A stretch of 64,000 bases of DNA from G963662905 sp965230045 (GTDB taxonomy: Bacteria > Bacteroidota > Bacteroidia > Bacteroidales > WRLA01). Position 1 is the stretch's first letter, and each line of letters starts with the position of its first letter. The notes beneath the pieces were generated by a model that was not told the DNA's origin, ran no database searches, and was given only the letters and a program-made list of their open reading frames with translations. The position numbers and the translations under genes are program-made. This document shows, one piece after another, positions 8,633 to 17,758 of this stretch. The DNA is taken from NCBI GenBank assembly GCA_965230045.1, contig OZ245940.1, forward strand, positions 2,666,001 through 2,730,000, written 5' to 3'.

Positions 8633-9658
8633 ATGATAATACGAAGTAAAGCTCCTCTCAGGCTTGGACTTGCCGGCGGCGGAACGGATGTAGCACCTTT
8701 TAGTGATATTTATGGTGGTTGCATACTCAATGCCACCATCAGCATGTATGCCTATGCCAGCATCAGGCCACTCAATAATGGAAAAATCGTTTTTAATTCG
8801 GTAGATAAAGGCGAATATTACGAACTTGATGCTGTTGAGGAATTGGAAATTAACGGGCAGCTTGATCTGCACCGTGGAATTTACAACCGGATTGTACGCG
8901 ATTACAATAAAAAACCGCTCTCCTTTGAGCTGACAACTTTTGTTGATGCGCCTCCGGGTTCCGGTCTTGGGACATCATCTACACTGGTTGTGGCTATTCT
9001 TGGTGCTTTTGCCGAATGGCTTCAATTGCCTTTGGGCGAATACGACCTGGCTCACCTGGCCTACGATATCGAACGTGTTGACCTGGCCATGGCCGGTGGG
9101 AAACAAGATCAGTACGCAGCAACTTTTGGGGGCGTGAATTTTATGGAATTTGGCAAAGACGATAAAGTAATCGTAAACCCCTTGCGTATCCGCTCCATGT
9201 ATTTGAACGAACTGGCTCATAACCTCCTGCTTTATTATACCAAAACCAGTCGCTATTCATCGCGCATTATCGAATCACAGAGCAAAAATGTAACAGAGCA
9301 AAAACAGGAGTCGATTGAAGCTACGCTGAAGCTCAAAGAACAGGCCGTGCAGATGAAAGAAGCACTGCTGCGCGGAAAGCTCGACAGGATCGGGGAAATT
9401 TTGAATTTTGGCTGGGAAAACAAAAAGAAAATGGCCGAAGGGATTTCCAACCCATTGATTGATGATATTTATCAAACAGCAATGGCCAATGGAGCAACCG
9501 GAGGGAAAATTTCCGGTGCCGGTGGTGGCGGTTTTATGACCTTTTACTGCCCGGAAAACAGCCGGACAAAAGTCATTGAAGCCCTCAATAAATTCGGTGG
9601 ACAGGCACAACGCTATGAATTCACGGAATGGGGTTTGAAAACCTGGATGATTCCATAG
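8633..9658 (+). CDS. GHMP-family sugar kinase, HddA-like (heptose 7-phosphate kinase type)
   Basis: A 341-residue kinase of the GHMP superfamily, closest by eye to D-glycero-alpha-D-manno-heptose 7-phosphate kinase (HddA) and related sugar kinases. The N-terminus IIRSKAPLRLGLAGGGTDVA binds sugar. The ATP loop PPGSGLGTSST lies at residues 107-117. The C-terminal GHMP motif GKISGAGGGGFMTFY completes the fold. HddA feeds the GDP-heptose pathway for surface glycans, but the partner genes gmhA and hddC are not here, so the substrate (heptose phosphate, fucose or another sugar) cannot be settled. The 6-base gap from the upstream gene suggests cotranscription. Confidence 0.8.
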   Translation: MIIRSKAPLRLGLAGGGTDVAPFSDIYGGCILNATISMYAYASIRPLNNGKIVFNSVDKGEYYELDAVEELEINGQLDLHRGIYNRIVRDYNKKPLSFELTTFVDAPPGSGLGTSSTLVVAILGAFAEWLQLPLGEYDLAHLAYDIERVDLAMAGGKQDQYAATFGGVNFMEFGKDDKVIVNPLRIRSMYLNELAHNLLLYYTKTSRYSSRIIESQSKNVTEQKQESIEATLKLKEQAVQMKEALLRGKLDRIGEILNFGWENKKKMAEGISNPLIDDIYQTAMANGATGGKISGAGGGGFMTFYCPENSRTKVIEALNKFGGQAQRYEFTEWGLKTWMIP

Positions 9659-9802
9659 CTTGGTTAAAGGGCATCTCGGCTCACTTCGGCTTCGCCATCG
9701 CAATACGCCCGATGACCTTATATCAGCACGGCGCTGCCGCTGGTTTTTAAAAAACTCATATTAAGCTGCAGAGCAGTGGAAATATTTTGTTGTGTTTTTT
9801 AA

Positions 9803-9999
9803 CCTGAATAATTCACAAAATATTCTATTGCGAGCACAAACCGCTGCAATAGAAAGGAATGCTATCTTTTTGGTGCTCAAAATAGCTACGGCTATTCCTG
9901 TGCGCCAAAAATCTGCGCTCCCTTTCTCTTATTGCGTTTTGTGCTTGGTCACTGAGTATATCGAATGTGCTCATGACGAAATTTCATGAATTAGTCAGG
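9803..9999 (+). mobile_element. 197-bp TTAA-flanked miniature element, copy 1
   Basis: The element starts CCTGAATAATTCAC and ends GTGAATT-like in inverted form: the right end reads TGAATTAGTCAGG, whose complement CCTGACTAATTCA matches the left end at 12 of 13 bases. It is bounded by TTAA on both sides (9799-9802 and 10000-10003), a perfect 4-bp duplication. It has no coding capacity. The ends resemble those of the IS1380-family element at 48380-50070, and the interior matches the copy at 39343-39515 apart from an extra 24 bases near the right end. It is probably a non-autonomous element moved by an IS1380-type transposase. Confidence 0.75.
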
Positions 10000-10009
10000 T
10001 TAAGACTTT

Positions 10010-10258
10010 TGCCTCTCTGCGCCTTTGCGTCTTAGCGAGCAAAAACAAACCGGCCCTTGCGACTTTGCGAGAAAAAAAACTTCGCGCTCTATGTGGTTAA
10101 AACCTAAATCTGTTAGAAAACAGGACAATATTGTTGCAGTTCAGCGATAACATTCCGCTGTATTTTCAGTAATTTTTTGTCTTTCTGCGCCTTTGCGAGC
10201 AAAAAAAAACTTCGTGCCCTCCGTGCATCCTTTGCGCCCTTTGTGGTTAAAACCTAAA
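10010..10258. repeat. Two imperfect direct repeats rich in CTTTGCG, between the miniature element and the helicase gene
   Basis: Copy 1 (about 10010-10109) and copy 2 (about 10178-10258) share the order: CTGCGCCTTTGCG, GCGAG plus a poly-A run, ACTTCG, then GTGGTTAAAACCTAAA. The second copy runs into the stop codon of the minus-strand helicase gene (CTA at 10254-10256). This is a low-complexity intergenic repeat type with no coding potential. The remainder of the 9659-10253 gap (9660-9790) contains a weak hairpin ahead of a short T run near 9727-9755 that may end the kinase transcript. Confidence 0.6.
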
Positions 10259-13200
10259 ACAAACTCAACTGGCTGTCCCCTTCATCTTTCTTCTTTTGCC
10301 GGATTTCCCTCTTTTCCCGTTCCAGCAGGCTTTCACTGATCCTGCTTAGGAAATAACTCGGCCCGTTTTGCATTTCCCGTCCAAATAAATGTCTTTTGGC
10401 AGCATGGCTCAAAAACAGCTTTTCCTTAGCGCGTGTCATAGCTACATAAAGCAGGCGTTCTTCTTCGGCAATGTCGGCATCTTGTCTGAAAAAGGTATAT
10501 GGCATCAGTTGCTGTTCGAGGCCGGGCAGGAAAACGCTTCTAAATTCCAGTCCTTTGGAAGCGTGCATGGTCATCAGGTGCACATGTTCGCTTTGATGAT
10601 AAATTTCTTCCCATTTGCTGCCCAGTTGCATATCGTCACTCAAAAGCTGCGGATTGTTATTGTATCGCGCTATGATGCGCACAATCTGGTTTTCTTCGTT
10701 TTTCCCGGTTTTTATGCCCATGCTTTTTTGATGCTGCAATATCAGCCTCAGATTTTCGTGCATTTGGTTTTGCGCACTTAAAAAGGGAATATTTCGGTAC
10801 TCTTCGGGAGTTTGTTCTTCTTTACTGTAAATCCCGATCAGGGTTTCCAATGCTTCTGCAATGTTTTTCTTGCGGAAAAGCGGCAAATCGTTGCTGCTTT
10901 TAAAAGGAATGGAATGGTTGTTCAGCGCCTCTGCAATGCAATCAAACTGTCGTGTGGTACGGCACAATATCCCAAAACCGGATAGAGCATGATCGGTATC
11001 CAGATTGCCTTTGCTGATGCCGCTGTCCATGCTGAAAAAACGCAGCCCGCCCGATAAATCCTCGATTATCCGGGCAATTCCTTCTGCTTCTGCTTTATCG
11101 CTTGCATAATCGCTGATGCTGATTTTGATGTCCCTTTGCATGCCATAGAGGGTGTGGTGGGTTTGGCTTACCTCCTCGCTGAGCACACTGTCGGCAGCAC
11201 GGATGAAATTATCCGGACAGCGATAGCTGACTTCCAGGTTGAAGATTTCTGCATTGGGATAATCATCGCGAAAGCGGCGGATCAGCCCCAAATCGGCACC
11301 GCGGAAACCATAAATCGCCTGATGTGGGTCACCAATGGCAAAAAGATTTTGATGGCGGTTCAGGAAGAGTTTCAGGAAATGATATTGCTGTTCGTTAATA
11401 TCTTGATATTCATCAATTAAGACATAATCGTATTTTAAGGCCATGAGGTTCCGGAAACCTTCATCTTGCCGGGCCAGCAGCACAGGCTTGCGGATGAGGT
11501 CTTCGAGGTCGATGAGGCCGTTTTTTTCCAGGATTTCGTCATAAATCCGTATATCATCATCCATTTCTGGGGATGATTTGCTTTTAGCTGTGGCGATTTT
11601 TTCACAGAAAGCATTGGCTTCTTTGCTTGAAAGCCCTAAAGCGCTGGCAATCAATCCTGCTTTTTTACTGTCGCTGATGATGTTGATGTCTTTTTCGGGC
11701 ATATTTTCCCGAAGCAACATCAAGCCCAGCGCATGAAAGGTGCAAACCATCATTTTGTTGCTGATTTCCCTGCTGAGGCGTGCGGCCAGGCGTTCGCGCA
11801 TTTCCCCTGCTGCCCTGCGCGTGAAGGTTACGGCAAGGATGCGCACGGGATCAATGTTTTTTTCTTTGACCATCTGCACGATGCGGCCTGTCAGTACATG
11901 GGTTTTGCCTGTTCCCGGACCGGCCAGCACCAATGCAGCACCTTCCATATGATCTACGGCTTTTTGCTGCATCTCATTATATAAACGCTTATAGATTTTT
12001 TGAGGTTCTGCTGCTAAATCTTCTCTTACCTTCTGATCCTTCATTGCCGCATGATAGAGACTTAGGTCAAAATTCAGTAAAGGACGTTTTTTTGGAGCTG
12101 CTTTCCTTTCACCCGAAAAAAGCATATCCTGCTGATAATAAGCTAGCTCGTCGGCTTCAAAAACCTTGATGCTGCCGTATTCACCATCAAAACCTTCTTT
12201 GATATGCACACGTCCGCTGCGCATACGTTTAATGGCTTCGGTCAGAAGTTTGCCGCCTTTGCTTTCAATTTCGTCGGGATTGGTTTCGAGCAAAAGGGGC
12301 AGTTCTGCTGCAATATTCTGGATGAGTGTATTGTACTGGCGTGTAATTGTTTTGGATTGTACGCCACATTGATAAATTTCGGAGAGTATTTCTTTAAGCG
12401 GGATAATGTATTGAAAATCCTTGCGGTTAGGGCGCTCTTCAATGTTTTCACGGTCGGAAAGCTCCACAATCCGGTTGATGACACCCATAGTGATTTTTTT
12501 ACCGCATACGGGGCAAATCCCTTGATGTTGTGCGGTTTGCACCGGATCAAAACAAATGCCACATTTGCGGTGTCCGGCATAGTGGTATTTTCCTTCCTGG
12601 GGATACATGTCCACCGTGCCGCCAAATCGTCCGTCGGGCTGTGCCAATGCCTGTACAATGCTGTCGTAAGAGGCTTCGCCCATGAAAATATTGGCATTGC
12701 GCCCCAGCTTGTCTGGGCTGTGTGCGTCGGAATTGCTGAGCAGCGTGAATTTATCGAGCCTGCTGCACATCCAGTTCATCGGCGCATCGGTAGAAAGTCC
12801 GGTTTCCACAGCGGTGATGTGCTGGCTGAGATCCTCATAACATTCTTCGATGGAATCAAAACCGGAGCGTGCGCCCAAAGCTGAAAACCAGGGCGTCCAG
12901 ATGTGCGCAGGGATGAGCAAAATGCGTTCATCTACGCTCAGCAGCATTTCGAGCAGGTCGCGCGAATCGAGGCCGAGAATGGGACGACCGTCGGAAGTAA
13001 TATTGAAACCGCCTTGCTGTAAGCTCTGCTGAATGCGTTCCACTGTGTGGAAATCCGGTGCCAGCACCACATTATGGACTTTGCGCACTTTGCCGTTCTT
13101 TTTGTAAATATTGCTGATTTCCGCCGTAAGGATGAATTGCGGCAGGAAATCTGCATTGATATTGCGTCCTACATCAGGCCGTAGGCCGTTTTTTAAACGG

Positions 13201-13391
13201 AAAAGGCCATTGTCGAGCGGGTCGAGCTTTTCTTTCATTTCGGCCAGCCATCCCGGATGGGTGAAATCACCTGTGCCTACCACAGAAATCCCTTTTTGGC
13301 GCGCCGCCAGATCAAGATATTCAGGCGTCAGCATTTTGGAAGTCGCCATGCTGTAATGTGAGTGGATGTGGAGATCGGCGTAGTATTTCAT
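10254..13391 (-). CDS. Endonuclease Q-like PHP domain fused to a UvrD/PcrA-type helicase
   Basis: A 1045-residue two-part repair protein. Residues 1-about 400 match the TIGR00375/endonuclease Q family: the PHP metal site DLHIHSHYSMA (6-16), TAEISNIY, NSDAHSPDKLGRNA (220-233), and a four-cysteine zinc knuckle C277-x2-C280 with C293-x2-C296. EndoQ enzymes nick DNA 5' to deaminated bases or abasic sites. Residues from about 470 form a superfamily 1 helicase: Walker A LAGPGTGKTH (489-498), TFTRRAAGEMRERL, DEYQD (660-664), GDPHQAIYGFRGAD, VSYRCP, MTMHASKGLEF and YVAMTRAKEKL. All helicase motifs are present. The fusion implies nicking followed by unwinding from the nick. The gene reads alone; the next gene upstream is 25 bases away on the same strand. 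Confidence 0.85.
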   Translation of the reverse strand: MKYYADLHIHSHYSMATSKMLTPEYLDLAARQKGISVVGTGDFTHPGWLAEMKEKLDPLDNGLFRLKNGLRPDVGRNINADFLPQFILTAEISNIYKKNGKVRKVHNVVLAPDFHTVERIQQSLQQGGFNITSDGRPILGLDSRDLLEMLLSVDERILLIPAHIWTPWFSALGARSGFDSIEECYEDLSQHITAVETGLSTDAPMNWMCSRLDKFTLLSNSDAHSPDKLGRNANIFMGEASYDSIVQALAQPDGRFGGTVDMYPQEGKYHYAGHRKCGICFDPVQTAQHQGICPVCGKKITMGVINRIVELSDRENIEERPNRKDFQYIIPLKEILSEIYQCGVQSKTITRQYNTLIQNIAAELPLLLETNPDEIESKGGKLLTEAIKRMRSGRVHIKEGFDGEYGSIKVFEADELAYYQQDMLFSGERKAAPKKRPLLNFDLSLYHAAMKDQKVREDLAAEPQKIYKRLYNEMQQKAVDHMEGAALVLAGPGTGKTHVLTGRIVQMVKEKNIDPVRILAVTFTRRAAGEMRERLAARLSREISNKMMVCTFHALGLMLLRENMPEKDINIISDSKKAGLIASALGLSSKEANAFCEKIATAKSKSSPEMDDDIRIYDEILEKNGLIDLEDLIRKPVLLARQDEGFRNLMALKYDYVLIDEYQDINEQQYHFLKLFLNRHQNLFAIGDPHQAIYGFRGADLGLIRRFRDDYPNAEIFNLEVSYRCPDNFIRAADSVLSEEVSQTHHTLYGMQRDIKISISDYASDKAEAEGIARIIEDLSGGLRFFSMDSGISKGNLDTDHALSGFGILCRTTRQFDCIAEALNNHSIPFKSSNDLPLFRKKNIAEALETLIGIYSKEEQTPEEYRNIPFLSAQNQMHENLRLILQHQKSMGIKTGKNEENQIVRIIARYNNNPQLLSDDMQLGSKWEEIYHQSEHVHLMTMHASKGLEFRSVFLPGLEQQLMPYTFFRQDADIAEEERLLYVAMTRAKEKLFLSHAAKRHLFGREMQNGPSYFLSRISESLLEREKREIRQKKKDEGDSQLSLF

Positions 13392-13416
13392 GGTTTATTG
13401 GGTTGAGTGAGGGAAT

Positions 13417-13602
13417 TTATGTCCAGGATTCGACTTCGTCCTTGAGTTTGGAAATTGGGATTAGTCTGCCATTTCTTGCATCTTCTTCGGCTTGATCGAT
13501 TATCTGGTTTAACATTTTAATGGATATAGGTGATACGTTAGCGTTATTGCTTTTTAACTTCTCTAAGATTGTATTATTTTGCGTATAATCATTATTAAAC
13601 AT
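13417..13602 (-). CDS. Small antitoxin-like protein, no adjacent toxin
   Basis: A 61-residue protein. The C-terminal half (QAEEDARNGRLIPISKLKDE) resembles the end of addiction-module antitoxins common in Bacteroidota (ParD/CopG or YefM-like), where it usually precedes a ParE or RelE toxin. Here the downstream neighbour begins only 25 bases away and is the EndoQ-helicase gene, so there is no room for a toxin. It may be an orphan antitoxin or part of the regulation of the flanking nuclease genes. The assignment rests on resemblance in a short segment. Confidence 0.5.
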   Translation of the reverse strand: MFNNDYTQNNTILEKLKSNNANVSPISIKMLNQIIDQAEEDARNGRLIPISKLKDEVESWT

Positions 13603-13644
13603 ATCAATATCTTCCTTGTTTTGTAAGATTAATATAGAAAAAGA

Positions 13645-14514
13645 TTATTTCATAAAATCTTTAAAGAATTCTTTATCAATTTCATAGACGACTTTTGGTT
13701 TAAGTCCTAATTCATTTTTTTCAAACAAGTCAACAAGTAGTTCTCCATCAACGAGTTCAACTGGAGGCGCTCCATCTCTGATAGCTTCCTTTTTAGCGTC
13801 TTGTGTGAATCTTCCTGTTGTTATTATAATTCCTTTATCAGCTCTTCCTTGCATTGCGCCGCGAAAATCTCTAATCGTTGATGAGCCAACTGTTCCTTGA
13901 TATCTTTTTGCTTGAAAAAGGACTTTAAAACTCATTAATGGGTTTACTTCTAAAATTCCTTCGCCATCAATTCCTCCATCTCCTGATTTTCCAGTTACAA
14001 CAACTTTCTTAAATCCAGATTCTCTGAGTAGTCTTTGGCAAATTCTTTCAAATCCGTTTGGTGATAAACCTTGCAGCACAGTTAATAAATCATCTGATAA
14101 ATTTTCTTCATCTGTAGTTTGTTCCTCAATGTCCTCAAGCTGCGCTTTAGTTTCTTTTGCAGCCTTCTTGTTCTTTGAGGAAAAAGTTGAATGAACATTT
14201 TTAAATAACTTTATGGAATCAGCGAAGGATAAGTTTGTACTTGCACCTTTTGTCGTAAGACTCCAAATTCCTCTTTTTGAAGAATCATCAAGAAGTCCGG
14301 ATTTGACTAAATAAATTCTTGCCCAAGCAATTTGGTTTCTTACCCTGGATGCACCACTTTTAAGTCTCTCTTCAAGCTCAGATTCTGGAATATCCATTTT
14401 TTCGACTACTAAATCTTTGATCTCACTTGAATTTCCCGAGCCTCCAAGCTCATTAAGAACTTCTAAAATTGGATTGAAAAACTTTATGAATTTGGGTCCT
14501 TTATTGCTACTCAT
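13645..14514 (-). CDS. mrr: Mrr-type restriction endonuclease
   Basis: A 289-residue protein with the two-part structure of Mrr. The N-terminal winged-helix domain (Mrr_N, about 8-95) includes RVRNQIAWARIYLVKSGLLD and the closing GIWSLTTKG. An acidic linker (about 115-142) leads to the PD-(D/E)XK catalytic domain: GFERICQRLLRESGFKKV with E156, GDGGIDG (D179/D183) and the QAKRY motif (Q201-K203), all intact. Mrr enzymes cut DNA carrying foreign methylation. The final part GIIITTGRFTQDAKKEA is also typical. No modification methylase is near, as expected for a type IV enzyme. The symbol follows the family; the target specificity is unknown. Confidence 0.85.
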   Translation of the reverse strand: MSSNKGPKFIKFFNPILEVLNELGGSGNSSEIKDLVVEKMDIPESELEERLKSGASRVRNQIAWARIYLVKSGLLDDSSKRGIWSLTTKGASTNLSFADSIKLFKNVHSTFSSKNKKAAKETKAQLEDIEEQTTDEENLSDDLLTVLQGLSPNGFERICQRLLRESGFKKVVVTGKSGDGGIDGEGILEVNPLMSFKVLFQAKRYQGTVGSSTIRDFRGAMQGRADKGIIITTGRFTQDAKKEAIRDGAPPVELVDGELLVDLFEKNELGLKPKVVYEIDKEFFKDFMK

Positions 14515-14606
14515 GTCTGCTTTTTTTGATTATTGTCAGTTTATAAAAGAAAACAAAGATATAATAGTTAATCTAACAAGTATTGTATTTTGTTGTTTAG
14601 GGTTTG

Positions 14607-15629
14607 TTAGTTGATAGCTTTAATCCCAAACAATCTAATTCCACCGCTCTTTCCTCTCAACTGATGCTCTCCCAGTTCAATTTGTTCAAAACCTTCGGGA
14701 ACATTAGTTCTGTAAGCAATGTATTCCGAATATACCAGCTTTTGGTTCAGGCGCTTGCATTCGCCTTCGATGCGGGCGGTGGTGTTGACTACATCGCCGA
14801 GGAAGGTGATTTCCTTGCGGAAATAGCCCAGCTCGCCCGTAATGGCAAATCCGCCATGCAGTCCGGCTTTGAACTCAGGGACGATTCCAAATTTTGCCGT
14901 GTAAAATGCCTTTCGCTTTTTGATATTGGCATCCATATCAATAAAAGTTTGCAGGCAGGCGGCTTTTTTAAAGGCTTCCCGGGGCTTCCAAACAATAATG
15001 ATTTCATCGCCCACATATTTGTAAATCTGGCCTTTATGTTTCGAAATGGCTTTGCTCATATCTTCAAAAACCGCATTGAGCAAATCGAGGAAACGTTTGT
15101 GCCCCAATTGCTCGGCAATTGTTGTTGAGTTTTTGAGATCGGCAAACATAAATACGCGCTCCACTTCATGTGCTTTGCTGTAGCGTCCCAAAACCAGGTT
15201 GATGAGGTTGCGCTGTCCAAAAAGCTCCGAAATGCTCAGATAAACATTAATTGCAACACTTAGTGCCAGCCCGAAAATCATGCCCTGCTGGATGGATGGG
15301 TTTAAAAGGGTATCGCGCCAATGCGCAAAAACATATAAAATACCATTTGGATTGACCAAACCAATGATAATGATAAGGTTGATATAAATCAATAAAACAG
15401 AAACAACAGAATTGATCAGAACGGAAGCATAAACCGGCAGGTGTGGCCGTAGTTGTGCATTGTAAATAGCTGAATATAAATAGATGCTGGTATAGCACAT
15501 CATGCCCATCAGGCAAAAGAGCAGGAGGGAGGCAAGGGTGCCATCGATGAAAACATATACAAAAGTTCCGGTCAAAACTCCCGACAAAAGGAAGGGAAAC
15601 AGCGAGCGTGAAATATGTTCTTTGAGCAT
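14607..15629 (-). CDS. Membrane-anchored class III adenylate/guanylate cyclase
   Basis: A 340-residue protein. Residues 10-140 form a membrane region of about four hydrophobic helices. A class III cyclase homology domain follows. The first metal Asp is in FMFADLKNSTT (D164) and the second in YKYVGDEIIIVW (D208). Lys254 in EFKAGLH and Asp279 in FLGDVVNTTARIE occupy the base-recognition positions (an adenylate-type Lys/Asp pair), and Asn282 and Arg286 the transition-state positions. The catalytic set therefore looks complete, and ATP is the more likely substrate. The layout resembles other Bacteroidota membrane cyclases of unknown signal. It is transcribed away from the etf operon. Confidence 0.8.
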   Translation of the reverse strand: MLKEHISRSLFPFLLSGVLTGTFVYVFIDGTLASLLLFCLMGMMCYTSIYLYSAIYNAQLRPHLPVYASVLINSVVSVLLIYINLIIIIGLVNPNGILYVFAHWRDTLLNPSIQQGMIFGLALSVAINVYLSISELFGQRNLINLVLGRYSKAHEVERVFMFADLKNSTTIAEQLGHKRFLDLLNAVFEDMSKAISKHKGQIYKYVGDEIIIVWKPREAFKKAACLQTFIDMDANIKKRKAFYTAKFGIVPEFKAGLHGGFAITGELGYFRKEITFLGDVVNTTARIEGECKRLNQKLVYSEYIAYRTNVPEGFEQIELGEHQLRGKSGGIRLFGIKAIN

Positions 15630-15751
15630 GGTGCAGGGGTTTTATTGGCTCTCAAAGGTAGGTAAATTTTGTTTGCTGAAGCTAATCCTGTTTCAGGTAT
15701 TCATGGTTTTAAACTATATAAGTAGCTTACTTTCAGAATGTTGTTTTAGGC

Positions 15752-15781
15752 TTTGCTGAATACCATTATTTGTTATCTTTG
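15752..15781 (+). promoter_or_regulatory. Bacteroidota-type promoter for etfB
   Basis: TTTG at 15752-15755 is followed after 18 bases by TATCTTTG at 15774-15781, close to the Bacteroidota consensus TTTG/TTG, 19-base spacer, TAnnTTTG. It would start transcription about 38 bases before the etfB ATG. Confidence 0.55.
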
Positions 15782-15825
15782 CAGGTCTTAAAAAGCGAGA
15801 AAATAAGCGATAATATTAAGAATAT

Positions 15826-16695
15826 ATGAGTTTAAAAATTGTTGTTCTTGCCAAACAGGTGCCCGACACAAGGAATGTGGGGAAAGATGCAATGAAAGCC
15901 GATGGCACAGTTAACAGAGCAGCTCTGCCTGCTATTTATAATCCGGAAGACCTCAATGCGCTCGAATTTGCTTTGCGCGTGAAAGATCAGGTGCCCGGAT
16001 CGGAGGTGATTATCCTTACTATGGGGCCTTACCGTGCCAGCGAAGTGATCCGTGAATCGCTCTACCGTGGCGCCGATAAAGGTTATCTGATTACCGACCG
16101 TAAATTTGCCGGTTCTGATACTTTGGCTACCAGTTATGCACTTGCTTTGGCAGTGAAAAAACTTGGCAAAGTTGATGTGGTTGTTGCCGGACGTCAGGCT
16201 ATTGATGGCGATACAGCTCAGGTTGGCCCGCAAACAGCCGAAAAACTGAATATGCCGCAGGTTACATATGCTGAAGAGCTTGTAGAAGCCACAACAGAAA
16301 AGCTGACCATTAAGCGCAGGCTCGAACGTGGTGTGGAGACCGTTAGTAGCGCAATGCCTCTCACAGTTACCGTGCACAGCTCAGCCCCTGATTGCCGACC
16401 GCGCCATGCCAAACTGATGATGAAATTTAAACACGCCAGAACCGTTACTGAGCTTCAGAGCGAAACCAAAGACTATACAGAACTGCGTCAGCGCCCATAT
16501 CTCAATATAGAGGAATGGTCTGTGGAAGATATCCTGGCCGATGTGGAGCAGCTTGGTCTATCGGGTTCTCCAACCAAGGTAAAAGCCATCGAAAACGTTG
16601 TCTTTAAAGCCAAAGAAACCAAAGTGCTTACCGATAGCGCAGATGATATCGACCTCTTAATGAAAGAATTAATTGCAAGCCACGTAATCGGCTAA
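15826..16695 (+). CDS. etfB: Electron transfer flavoprotein beta subunit
   Basis: A 289-residue ETF beta subunit. Family marks are the N-terminus KIVVLAKQVPDT, the segment NPEDLNALEFALRVKD, and VVAGRQAIDGDTAQVGPQ, which forms the AMP-binding loop. With EtfA it takes electrons from acyl-CoA dehydrogenase FAD and passes them to the quinone pool or, in bifurcating forms, to NAD and ferredoxin. The following genes are etfA and an acyl-CoA dehydrogenase on the same strand with gaps of 19 and 21 bases, so this is a fatty-acid or amino-acid catabolic operon. The length is slightly above the typical 250-260 residues, from a longer C-terminal part as in other Bacteroidota. Confidence 0.92.
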   Translation: MSLKIVVLAKQVPDTRNVGKDAMKADGTVNRAALPAIYNPEDLNALEFALRVKDQVPGSEVIILTMGPYRASEVIRESLYRGADKGYLITDRKFAGSDTLATSYALALAVKKLGKVDVVVAGRQAIDGDTAQVGPQTAEKLNMPQVTYAEELVEATTEKLTIKRRLERGVETVSSAMPLTVTVHSSAPDCRPRHAKLMMKFKHARTVTELQSETKDYTELRQRPYLNIEEWSVEDILADVEQLGLSGSPTKVKAIENVVFKAKETKVLTDSADDIDLLMKELIASHVIG

Positions 16696-16714
16696 TAACT
16701 TAAAAAAGAAGAAA

Positions 16715-17737
16715 GTGAATAACGTATTTGTATATTGTGAAGTCACAGAAGAGAAGCATATAGCCGACGTAAGCCTCGAACTTCTTACAAAAGGCCGTAC
16801 GCTTGCCGACGAATTGAACGTAAAACTCGAAGCCATTATTGCCGGTACAGGCATTGAAGGCATTGAAGCAGAAGTATTCCCTTTTGGCGTTGATGTGGTG
16901 CATAAAGCCGATATGGCAGGGCTTTTCCCTTATGCTACTTTACCGCATGCAGCAATTGTGCGTACTGTTTTTGAGCAGGAAAAGCCGGAAATTGCACTTT
17001 TTGGAGCTACATCAGTAGGTCGCGACCTGGCACCACGTATTGCATCTGCATTGCGCTGCGGCCTTACTGCCGATTGTACCAGCCTGGTGATTGGCGAACA
17101 CGAAGACAAAAAAGCGCAAAAGCATTATCCGCAATTGCTCTATCAAATTCGTCCTGCTTTTGGTGGGAACATCATCGCGACCATCATCAATCCCGAAACC
17201 CGTCCGCAAATGGCTACGGTTCGCGAGGGCGTGATGAAGAAAGAGATTGTTTCTGAAAGTTATAAAGGCGAACTGAAGACAATCAATGCTTCGGAAATCC
17301 TGAAAGATGAAGATTTCGTAGTTCAGATTATTGAACGCCACATCGAGCCCCCAAAAGTAAATATTAAAGCTTCGCAGGTTATTATTGCCGGTGGATATGG
17401 CGTGGGCTCCAAAGAAAATTTCAACCTGCTCTACGAACTGGCCGACTTGCTCGGTGGTGAGGTAGGAGCATCGCGCGCAGCTGTGGATGCCGGTTTGGTT
17501 GGCCACGAGCGCCAGATTGGTCAAACAGGTGTTACCGTTCGTCCAAAACTCTATATCGCCTGCGGAATTTCCGGCGCGGTGCAGCATCGTGCAGGAATGG
17601 ACCAGTCGTCCAAAATTATCTCCATCAATAATGATCCGGATGCGCCTATCAACGCTATTGCGGACTATACCATCATTGGCGATGTGGCTGAAATACTGCC
17701 TAAAATGATCCGCCTTTATAAGAAAAATACCAAGTAA
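16715..17737 (+). CDS. etfA: Electron transfer flavoprotein alpha subunit
   Basis: A 340-residue ETF alpha subunit. The C-terminal FAD domain contains AGGYGVGSKENF, GASRAAVDAGLV, RQIGQTGVTVRPKLYIACGI and SGAVQHRAGM, all strongly conserved in EtfA. The N-terminal Rossmann-like part ends near residue 200. The start is GTG at 16715, preceded by an A/G-rich stretch (AAAAAAGAAGAAA) that can serve as the ribosome site; no ATG fits better. It forms a heterodimer with the upstream etfB product. It probably serves the acyl-CoA dehydrogenase encoded 21 bases downstream. Confidence 0.92.
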   Translation: MNNVFVYCEVTEEKHIADVSLELLTKGRTLADELNVKLEAIIAGTGIEGIEAEVFPFGVDVVHKADMAGLFPYATLPHAAIVRTVFEQEKPEIALFGATSVGRDLAPRIASALRCGLTADCTSLVIGEHEDKKAQKHYPQLLYQIRPAFGGNIIATIINPETRPQMATVREGVMKKEIVSESYKGELKTINASEILKDEDFVVQIIERHIEPPKVNIKASQVIIAGGYGVGSKENFNLLYELADLLGGEVGASRAAVDAGLVGHERQIGQTGVTVRPKLYIACGISGAVQHRAGMDQSSKIISINNDPDAPINAIADYTIIGDVAEILPKMIRLYKKNTK

Positions 17738-17758
17738 TCAATTTAGACGATTCAAAAA

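Noticed and set aside
10008..10258. CRISPR array in the repeat region before the helicase gene
   Set aside because: Only two imperfect copies of low-complexity sequence, no regular spacers and no cas genes.
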